Assembly (NCBI RefSeq): GCF_037975245.1
Contig: NC_092572.1
Location: 30,353,989-30,417,988, forward strand
Source of the DNA: Apostichopus japonicus
Lineage: Eukaryota > Echinodermata > Holothuroidea > Aspidochirotida > Stichopodidae
DNA: 64,000 bases
Reading direction: 5' to 3'
In this document: in pieces, positions 49,598 through 61,499 of the stretch
Numbering within the stretch: position 1 is the stretch's first letter
Layout: each line of letters opens with the position of its first letter
Made by a program: the position numbers and the translations under genes
Notes under the pieces: model-generated
Told to the model about the DNA's origin: nothing
The model's input: the letters and a program-made list of their open reading frames with translations, nothing else
The model's database searches: none

Positions 49598-52500
49598 TTG
49601 GTGTCGAACATTCGATTGATGGGTGTCGCAAATTCGATTATCGGTGTCGAACATTCGATTGATGGTTGTCGCACATTCGATTGATCGGTATTGCACATTC
49701 GTTTGGTCGGCCTCGCATATTTGAATAATCGGTGCCGAAAATTCGATTGATGGGTGCCGAACATTCGAATGATCTGTCTCGAACATTTGATTGATCGGTG
49801 CCGAACATTCGAATGATCTGTGTCGAACATTCGATTGATGGTGTCATTCGATTGATCGGTGCCGAACATTCGAATGATCTGTGTCGAACATTCGATTGAT
49901 GGTGTCATTCGATTGATCGGTGTCGAACATTCGATTGATCGGTGTCGCACATCCGATTGATCGGTGTCGCACATTCGATTGATCGGTGTCGAACATCCGA
50001 TTGATGGTTGCCGAACATTCGAATGATCGGTGTCGAACATTTGATTGATTGGTGCCGAACATTCGAATGATCTGTGTCGAACATTCGATTGATGGGTGTC
50101 ATTCGATTGATCGGTGTCGAACATTCGATTGATCGGTGTCGCACATCCGATTGATCGGTGTCGCACATTCGATTGATCGGTAGTGCACATTCGATTGATC
50201 GGTGTCGAACATTCGATTGATTGGTGTCGAACATTCGATTGATGGGTGTCGCACATTCGATTGATCGGTAGTGCACATTCGATTGATCGGTGCCGAACAT
50301 TCGATTGATGGGTGTCGCACATTCGAATGATCGGTAGTGCACATTCGATTGATCGGTGCCGAACATTCGATTGATCTGTGTCGAACATTCGATTGATGGG
50401 TGTCATTCGATTGATCGGTGTCGCACATCCGATTGATCGGTGTCGCACATCCGATTGATCGGTGTCGCACATTCGATTAATCGGTGCAGCACATTCGATT
50501 GATGGGTGCCGAACATTCGATTGATGGGTGTCGCACATTCGATTGATCGGTAGTGCACATTCGAGTGATCGGTGCCGAACATTCGATTGATCTGTGTCGA
50601 ACATTCGATTGATGGGTGTCATTCGAATGATCGGTGCCTCACATTCGATTGATAGGTGCCGAACATTCGAATGATCGGTGTCGAACATTCGATGGGTGTC
50701 GCACATCCGATTGATCGGTGTCGCACATTCGATTAATCGGTGCCGCACATTCGATTGATGGGTGCCGAACATTCGAATAAACGGATTCGAATATTCGATT
50801 GATGGGTGCCGAACATTCGAATGATCTGTGTGGAACATTTGATTGATTGGTGCCGAACATTCGAATGATCTGTGTCGAACATTCGATTGATGGGTGTCAT
50901 TCGATTGATCGGTGTCGCACATTCGATTAATCGGTGCCGAACATTCGATTGATGGGTACCGAACATTCGAATGATCGGTCTCAAACATTTGATTGATCGG
51001 TGCCGAACATTCGAATGATCTGTGTCGAACATTCGATTGATGGGTGTCATTCGATTGATCGGTGTCGAACATTCGATTGATGGTTGCCGAACATTCGAAT
51101 AATCGGTGTCGAACATTCGATCGATGGGTGTCGAACATTCGAATGATCTGTGTCGAACATTCGATTGATGGGTGTCATTCGATTGATCGGTGTCGAACAT
51201 TCGATTGATTGGTGTCGCACATCCGATTGATCGGTGTCGCACATTCGATTGATCGGTGTCGAACATTCGATTGATGGGTGCCGAACAATCGAATAATCGG
51301 TGTCGAACATTCGATTGATTGGTGCCGAACATTCGAATGATCTGTGTCGAACATTCGATTGATGGGTATCATTCGATTGATCGGTGTCGAACATTCGATT
51401 GATGGGTGTCGAACATTCGATTGATGGGTTGCGAACATTCGATTGATTGGTGTCGCACATTCGATTGATCAGTACTGCACATTCGATTGATCGGTGTCGA
51501 ACATTCGATTGATTGGTGTCGAACATTCGATTGATGGGTGCCGAACATTCGAATGATCGGTGTCGCACATCCGATTGATCGGTATCATTCGATTCATCGG
51601 TTTCGAACATTCGATTGATCGGTGTCGAACATTCGATTGATGGGTGTCGAACATTCGATTGATCGGTACTGCACATTCGATTGATCGGTGTCGAACATTC
51701 GATTGATTGGTGTCTAACATTCGATTGATGGGTGTCGCACTATCGATTGATCGGTGTCGAACATTCGATTGATCGGTGTCGCACATTCGATTGATCGGTA
51801 CTGCACATTCGATTGATCGGTGTCGAACATTCGAATGATCGGTGTCGAACATTCGATGGATGGGTGTCGCACATTCGATTGATCGGTGTCGCACTTTCGA
51901 TTGATCGGTGTCGAACATTCGATTGATCGGTATTGCACATTTGTTTGGTCGGTGTCGCATATTCGATTAATCGGTGCCGAACATTCGATTGATGGATGCC
52001 GAACATCCGAATGATCGGTCTCGAACATTTGATTGATTGGTGCCGAACATTCGAATGATCTGTGTCGAACATTCGATTGATGGGTGCCGAACATTCGAAT
52101 GATCTGTGTCGAACATTTGATTAATTGGTGCCGAACATTCGAATGATCGGTGCCTCACATTCGATTGATAGGTGTCGAACATTCGATTGATAGGTGCCGA
52201 ACATTCGAATGATCGGTGTCGAACATTCGATGGGTGTCGCACATCCGATTGATCGGTGTCGCACATTCGATTAATCGGTGCCTCACATTCGATTGATGGG
52301 TGTCGAACATTCGATTGATGGGTGTCGCACATTCGATTGATCGGTAGTGCACATTCGATTGATCGGTGCCGAACATTCGATTGATCTGTGTCGAACATTC
52401 GATTGATGGGTGTCATTCGAATGATCGGTGCCTCACATTCGATTGATAGGTGCCGAACATTCGAATGATCGGTGTCGAACATTCGATTGATGGGTATCAT

Positions 52501-55024
52501 TCGATTGAGCGGTGTCGAACATTCGATTGATGGGTGTCGAACATTCGATTAATGGGTTGCGAACATTCGATTGATTGGTGTCGCACATTCGATTGATCGG
52601 TACTGCACATTCGATTGATCTGTGTCGAACATTCGATTGACTGGTGTCGAACATTCGATTGATGGGTGCCGAACATTCGAATGATCGGTGTCGCACATCC
52701 GATTGATCGGTATCATTCGATTCATCGGTTTCGAACATTCGATTGATCGGTGTCGAACATTCGATTGATGGGTGTCGAACATTCGATTGATCGGTACTGC
52801 ACATTCGATTGATCGGTGTCGAACATTCGATTGATTGGTGTCGAACATTCGATTGATGGGTGTCGCACATTCGATTGATCGGTGTCGAACATTCGATTGA
52901 TCGGTGTCGCACATTCGATTGATCGGTACTGCACATTCGATTGATCGGTGTCGAACATTCGAATGATCGGTGTCGAACATTCGATGGATGGGTGTCGCAC
53001 ATTCGATTGATCGGTGTCGCACATTCGATTGATCGGTGTCGAACATTCGATTGATCGGTATTGCACATTCGTTTGGTCGGTGTCGCATATTCGATTAATC
53101 GGTGCCGAACATTCGATTGATGGATGCCGAACATCCGAATGATCGGTCTCGAACATTTGATTGATTGGTGCCGAACATTCGAATGATCTGTGTCGAACAT
53201 TCGATTGATGGGTGCCGAACATTCGAATGATCTGTGTCGAACATTTGATTGATTGGTGCCGAACATTCGAATGATCGGTGCCTCACATTCGATTGATAGG
53301 TGCCGAACATTCGATTGATAGGTGCCGAACATTCGAATGATCGGTGTCGAACATTCGATGGGTGTCGCACATAAGATTGATCGGTGTCGCACATTCGATT
53401 AATCGGTGCCTCACATTCGATTGATGGGTGTCGAACATTCGATTGATGGGTGCCGAACATTCGAATGATCGGTGTCGAACATTTGATTGATTGGTGTCGA
53501 ACATTCGATTGATGGGTGTCGCACATTCGATTGATCGGTAGTGCACATTCGATTGATCGGTGCCGCACATTCGATTGATCTGTGTCGAACATTCGATTGA
53601 TGGGTATCATTCGATTGAGCGGTGTCGAACATTCGATTGATGGGTGTCATTCGAATGATCGGTGCCTCACATTCGAATGATCGGTGCCGAACATTCGAAT
53701 GATGGGTGTCGAACATTCGATGGGTGTCGCACATCCGATTGATCGGTGTCGCACATTCGATTAATCGGTGCCGCACATTCGATTGATGGGTGCCGAACAT
53801 TCGATTGATCGGTGTCGAACATTTGATTGATTGGTGCCGAACATTCGAATGATCTGTGTCGAACATTCGATTGATGGGTGTCATTCGATTGATCGGTGTC
53901 GAACATTCGATTGATCGGTGTCGCACATCCGATTGATCGGTGTCGCACATCCGATTGATCGGTGTCGCACATCCGATTGATCGGTGTCGCACATTCGATT
54001 AATCGGTGCCGCACATTCGATTGATGGGTGCCGAACTTTCGAATAATCGGATTCGAACATTCGATTGATGGGTGTCGAACATTCGATTGATCGGTATTGC
54101 ACATTCGTTTGGTCGGTGTCGCATATTCTATTAATCGGTGCCGAACATTCGATTGATGGGTGCCGAACATTCGAATGATCTGTGTCGAACATTTGATTGA
54201 TTGGTGCCGAACATTCGAATGATCTGTGTCGAACATTCGATTGATGGGTGTCATTCGATTGATCGGTGTCGAACATTCGATTGATCGGTGTCGCACATCC
54301 GATTGATCGGTGTCGCACATTCGATTAATCGGTGTTGCACATTCGATTGATGGGTGCCGAACATTCGAATAAACGGATTCGAATTTTCGATTGATGGGTG
54401 CCGAACATTCGAATGATCTGTTTCGAACATTTGATTGATTGGTGCAGAACATTCGAATGATCGGTGTCGCACATTCGATTGATCGGTTCTCCACATTCGA
54501 TTGATTGGTGTCGAACATTCGATTGATGGGTGTCGCAAATTCGATTGATCGGTGTCGAACATTCGATTGATGGGTGTCGCACATTCGATTGATCGGTATT
54601 GCACATTCGTTTGGTCGGTGTCGCATATTCGATTAATCGGTGCCGAAAATTCGATTGATGGGTGCCGAACATTCGAATGATCGGTCTCGAACATTTGATT
54701 GATCGGTGCCGAACATTCGAATGATCTGTGTCGAACATTCGATTGATGGGTGTCATTCGATTGATCGGTGTCGAACATTCGATTGATCGGTGTCGCACAT
54801 CCGATTGATCGTTGTCGCACATTCGATTGATCGGTGACGAACATTCGATTGATGGGTGTCATTCGATTGATCGGTGTCGAACATTCGATTGATCGGTGTC
54901 GCACATCCGATTGATCGCTGTCGCACATTCGATTGATCGGTGTCGAACATCCGATTGATCGGTGTCGCACATTCGATTGATTGGTGTCGCACATCCGATT
55001 GATCGGTGTCGCACATTCGATTGA
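49598..55024. repeat. 5,427-bp tandem duplication, copy 1
   Basis: The first base of GGGTGTCGCAAATTCG is at 49,621 here and at 55,048 in copy 2, an offset of 5,427 bp held across the whole block. The odd length reflects three one-base deletions (GATTATCGG near 49,638 and two GATGGTGTC units near 49,840 and 49,900) among whole 22- and 18-bp units. Only a handful of differences are visible: 50,565 G versus 55,992 T, 49,767 G versus 55,194 A, and 54,358 C versus 59,785 G. Confidence 0.93.
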
Positions 55025-58000
55025 TGGGTGTCGAACATTCGATTGATGGGTGTCGCAAATTCGATTATCGGTGTCGAACATTCGATTGATGGTTGTCGCA
55101 CATTCGATTGATCGGTATTGCACATTCGTTTGGTCGGCCTCGCATATTTGAATAATCGGTGCCGAAAATTCGATTGATGGGTGCCGAACATTCAAATGAT
55201 CTGTCTCGAACATTTGATTGATCGGTGCCGAACATTCGAATGATCTGTGTCGAACATTCGATTGATGGTGTCATTCGATTGATCGGTGCCGAACATTCGA
55301 ATGATCTGTGTCGAACATTCGATTGATGGTGTCATTCGATTGATCGGTGTCGAACATTCGATTGATCGGTGTCGCACATCCGATTGATCGGTGTCGCACA
55401 TTCGATTGATCGGTGTCGAACATCCGATTGATGGTTGCCGAACATTCGAATGATCGGTGTCGAACATTTGATTGATTGGTGCCGAACATTCGAATGATCT
55501 GTGTCGAACATTCGATTGATGGGTGTCATTCGATTGATCGGTGTCGAACATTCGATTGATCGGTGTCGCACATCCGATTGATCGGTGTCGCACATTCGAT
55601 TGATCGGTAGTGCACATTCGATTGATCGGTGTCGAACATTCGATTGATTGGTGTCGAACATTCGATTGATGGGTGTCGCACATTCGATTGATCGGTAGTG
55701 CACATTCGATTGATCGGTGCCGAACATTCGATTGATGGGTGTCGCACATTCGAATGATCGGTAGTGCACATTCGATTGATCGGTGCCGAACATTCGATTG
55801 ATCTGTGTCGAACATTCGATTGATGGGTGTCATTCGATTGATCGGTGTCGCACATCCGATTGATCGGTGTCGCACATCCGATTGATCGGTGTCGCACATT
55901 CGATTAATCGGTGCAGCACATTCGATTGATGGGTGCCGAACATTCGATTGATGGGTGTCGCACATTCGATTGATCGGTAGTGCACATTCGATTGATCGGT
56001 GCCGAACATTCGATTGATCTGTGTCGAACATTCGATTGATGGGTGTCATTCGAATGATCGGTGCCTCACATTCGATTGATAGGTGCCGAACATTCGAATG
56101 ATCGGTGTCGAACATTCGATGGGTGTCGCACATCCGATTGATCGGTGTCGCACATTCGATTAATCGGTGCCGCACATTCGATTGATGGGTGCCGAACATT
56201 CGAATAAACGGATTCGAATATTCGATTGATGGGTGCCGAACATTCGAATGATCTGTGTGGAACATTTGATTGATTGGTGCCGAACATTCGAATGATCTGT
56301 GTCGAACATTCGATTGATGGGTGTCATTCGATTGATCGGTGTCGCACATTCGATTAATCGGTGCCGAACATTCGATTGATGGGTACCGAACATTCGAATG
56401 ATCGGTCTCAAACATTTGATTGATCGGTGCCGAACATTCGAATGATCTGTGTCGAACATTCGATTGATGGGTGTCATTCGATTGATCGGTGTCGAACATT
56501 CGATTGATGGTTGCCGAACATTCGAATAATCGGTGTCGAACATTCGATCGATGGGTGTCGAACATTCGAATGATCTGTGTCGAACATTCGATTGATGGGT
56601 GTCATTCGATTGATCGGTGTCGAACATTCGATTGATTGGTGTCGCACATCCGATTGATCGGTGTCGCACATTCGATTGATCGGTGTCGAACATTCGATTG
56701 ATGGGTGCCGAACAATCGAATAATCGGTGTCGAACATTCGATTGATTGGTGCCGAACATTCGAATGATCTGTGTCGAACATTCGATTGATGGGTATCATT
56801 CGATTGATCGGTGTCGAACATTCGATTGATGGGTGTCGAACATTCGATTGATGGGTTGCGAACATTCGATTGATTGGTGTCGCACATTCGATTGATCAGT
56901 ACTGCACATTCGATTGATCGGTGTCGAACATTCGATTGATTGGTGTCGAACATTCGATTGATGGGTGCCGAACATTCGAATGATCGGTGTCGCACATCCG
57001 ATTGATCGGTATCATTCGATTCATCGGTTTCGAACATTCGATTGATCGGTGTCGAACATTCGATTGATGGGTGTCGAACATTCGATTGATCGGTACTGCA
57101 CATTCGATTGATCGGTGTCGAACATTCGATTGATTGGTGTCTAACATTCGATTGATGGGTGTCGCACTATCGATTGATCGGTGTCGAACATTCGATTGAT
57201 CGGTGTCGCACATTCGATTGATCGGTACTGCACATTCGATTGATCGGTGTCGAACATTCGAATGATCGGTGTCGAACATTCGATGGATGGGTGTCGCACA
57301 TTCGATTGATCGGTGTCGCACTTTCGATTGATCGGTGTCGAACATTCGATTGATCGGTATTGCACATTTGTTTGGTCGGTGTCGCATATTCGATTAATCG
57401 GTGCCGAACATTCGATTGATGGATGCCGAACATCCGAATGATCGGTCTCGAACATTTGATTGATTGGTGCCGAACATTCGAATGATCTGTGTCGAACATT
57501 CGATTGATGGGTGCCGAACATTCGAATGATCTGTGTCGAACATTTGATTAATTGGTGCCGAACATTCGAATGATCGGTGCCTCACATTCGATTGATAGGT
57601 GTCGAACATTCGATTGATAGGTGCCGAACATTCGAATGATCGGTGTCGAACATTCGATGGGTGTCGCACATCCGATTGATCGGTGTCGCACATTCGATTA
57701 ATCGGTGCCTCACATTCGATTGATGGGTGTCGAACATTCGATTGATGGGTGTCGCACATTCGATTGATCGGTAGTGCACATTCGATTGATCGGTGCCGAA
57801 CATTCGATTGATCTGTGTCGAACATTCGATTGATGGGTGTCATTCGAATGATCGGTGCCTCACATTCGATTGATAGGTGCCGAACATTCGAATGATCGGT
57901 GTCGAACATTCGATTGATGGGTATCATTCGATTGAGCGGTGTCGAACATTCGATTGATGGGTGTCGAACATTCGATTAATGGGTTGCGAACATTCGATTG

Positions 58001-60467
58001 ATTGGTGTCGCACATTCGATTGATCGGTACTGCACATTCGATTGATCTGTGTCGAACATTCGATTGACTGGTGTCGAACATTCGATTGATGGGTGCCGAA
58101 CATTCGAATGATCGGTGTCGCACATCCGATTGATCGGTATCATTCGATTCATCGGTTTCGAACATTCGATTGATCGGTGTCGAACATTCGATTGATGGGT
58201 GTCGAACATTCGATTGATCGGTACTGCACATTCGATTGATCGGTGTCGAACATTCGATTGATTGGTGTCGAACATTCGATTGATGGGTGTCGCACATTCG
58301 ATTGATCGGTGTCGAACATTCGATTGATCGGTGTCGCACATTCGATTGATCGGTACTGCACATTCGATTGATCGGTGTCGAACATTCGAATGATCGGTGT
58401 CGAACATTCGATGGATGGGTGTCGCACATTCGATTGATCGGTGTCGCACATTCGATTGATCGGTGTCGAACATTCGATTGATCGGTATTGCACATTCGTT
58501 TGGTCGGTGTCGCATATTCGATTAATCGGTGCCGAACATTCGATTGATGGATGCCGAACATCCGAATGATCGGTCTCGAACATTTGATTGATTGGTGCCG
58601 AACATTCGAATGATCTGTGTCGAACATTCGATTGATGGGTGCCGAACATTCGAATGATCTGTGTCGAACATTTGATTGATTGGTGCCGAACATTCGAATG
58701 ATCGGTGCCTCACATTCGATTGATAGGTGCCGAACATTCGATTGATAGGTGCCGAACATTCGAATGATCGGTGTCGAACATTCGATGGGTGTCGCACATA
58801 AGATTGATCGGTGTCGCACATTCGATTAATCGGTGCCTCACATTCGATTGATGGGTGTCGAACATTCGATTGATGGGTGCCGAACATTCGAATGATCGGT
58901 GTCGAACATTTGATTGATTGGTGTCGAACATTCGATTGATGGGTGTCGCACATTCGATTGATCGGTAGTGCACATTCGATTGATCGGTGCCGCACATTCG
59001 ATTGATCTGTGTCGAACATTCGATTGATGGGTATCATTCGATTGAGCGGTGTCGAACATTCGATTGATGGGTGTCATTCGAATGATCGGTGCCTCACATT
59101 CGAATGATCGGTGCCGAACATTCGAATGATGGGTGTCGAACATTCGATGGGTGTCGCACATCCGATTGATCGGTGTCGCACATTCGATTAATCGGTGCCG
59201 CACATTCGATTGATGGGTGCCGAACATTCGATTGATCGGTGTCGAACATTTGATTGATTGGTGCCGAACATTCGAATGATCTGTGTCGAACATTCGATTG
59301 ATGGGTGTCATTCGATTGATCGGTGTCGAACATTCGATTGATCGGTGTCGCACATCCGATTGATCGGTGTCGCACATCCGATTGATCGGTGTCGCACATC
59401 CGATTGATCGGTGTCGCACATTCGATTAATCGGTGCCGCACATTCGATTGATGGGTGCCGAACTTTCGAATAATCGGATTCGAACATTCGATTGATGGGT
59501 GTCGAACATTCGATTGATCGGTATTGCACATTCGTTTGGTCGGTGTCGCATATTCTATTAATCGGTGCCGAACATTCGATTGATGGGTGCCGAACATTCG
59601 AATGATCTGTGTCGAACATTTGATTGATTGGTGCCGAACATTCGAATGATCTGTGTCGAACATTCGATTGATGGGTGTCATTCGATTGATCGGTGTCGAA
59701 CATTCGATTGATCGGTGTCGCACATCCGATTGATCGGTGTCGCACATTCGATTAATCGGTGTTGCACATTCGATTGATGGGTGCGGAACATTCGAATAAA
59801 CGGATTCGAATTTTCGATTGATGGGTGCCGAACATTCGAATGATCTGTTTCGAACATTTGATTGATTGGTGCAGAACATTCGAATGATCGGTGTCGCACA
59901 TTCGATTGATCGGTTCTCCACATTCGATTGATTGGTGTCGAACATTCGATTGATGGGTGTCGCAAATTCGATTGATCGGTGTCGAACATTCGATTGATGG
60001 GTGTCGCACATTCGATTGATCGGTATTGCACATTCGTTTGGTCGGTGTCGCATATTCGATTAATCGGTGCCGAAAATTCGATTGATGGGTGCCGAACATT
60101 CGAATGATCGGTCTCGAACATTTGATTGATCGGTGCCGAACATTCGAATGATCTGTGTCGAACATTCGATTGATGGGTGTCATTCGATTGATCGGTGTCG
60201 AACATTCGATTGATCGGTGTCGCACATCCGATTGATCGTTGTCGCACATTCGATTGATCGGTGACGAACATTCGATTGATGGGTGTCATTCGATTGATCG
60301 GTGTCGAACATTCGATTGATCGGTGTCGCACATCCGATTGATCGCTGTCGCACATTCGATTGATCGGTGTCGAACATCCGATTGATCGGTGTCGCACATT
60401 CGATTGATTGGTGTCGCACATCCGATTGATCGGTGTCGCACATTCGATTGATGGGTGTCGAACATTC
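55025..60467. repeat. 5,427-bp tandem duplication, copy 2
   Basis: Near-identical second copy. It diverges from the continuation of copy 1 at 60,468, where CATTCTATTAATGGG begins. Part of it (about 58,360-60,900) is copied a third time at 61,500-64,000. Confidence 0.93.
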
Positions 60468-61499
60468 TATTAATGGGTTGCGAACATTCGATTGATTGGT
60501 GTCGCACATTCGATTGATCGGTACTGCACATTCGATTGATCGGTGTCGAACATTCGATTGATTGGTGTCGAACATTCGATTGATGGTTGCCGAACATTCG
60601 AATGATCGGTGTCGAACATTTGATTGATTGGTGCCGAACATTCGAATGATCTGTGTCGAACATTCGATTGATGGGTGTCATTCGATTGATCGGTGTCGAA
60701 CATTCGATTGATCGGTGTCGCACATCCGATTGATCGGTGTCGCACATTCGATTGATCGGTAGTGCACATTCGATTGATCGGTGTCGAACATTCGATTGAT
60801 TGGTGTCGAACATTCGATTGATGGGTGTCGCACATTCGATTGATCGGTAGTGCACATTCGATTGATCGGTGCCGAACATTCGATTGATGGGTGTCGCACA
60901 TTCGATTGATCGGTAGTGCACATTCGATTGATCGGTGCCGAACATTCGATTGATCTGTGTCGAACATTCGATTGATGGGTGTCATTCGATTGATCGGTGT
61001 CGCACATCCGATTGATCGGTGTCGCACATCCGATTGATCGGTGTCGCACATTCGATTAATCGGTGCCGCACATTCGATTGATGGGTGCCGAACATTCGAT
61101 TGATGGGTGTCGCACATTCGATTGATCGGTAGTGCACATTCGATTGATCGGTGCCGAACATTCGATTGATCTGTGTCGAACATTCGATTGATGGGTGTCA
61201 TTCGAATGATCGGTGCCTCACATTCGATTGATAGGTGCCGAACATTCGAATGATCGGTGTCGAACATTCGATGGGTGTCGCACATCCGATTGATCGGTGT
61301 CGCACATTCGATTGATCGGTGCCGCACATTCGATTGATGGGTGCCGAACATTCGAATAAACGGATTCGAATATTCGATTGATGGGTGCCGAACATTCGAA
61401 TGATCTGTGTGGAACATTTGATTGATTGGTGCCGAACATTCGAATGATCTGTGTCGAACATTCGATTGATGGGTGTCATTCGATTGATCGGTGTCGCAC

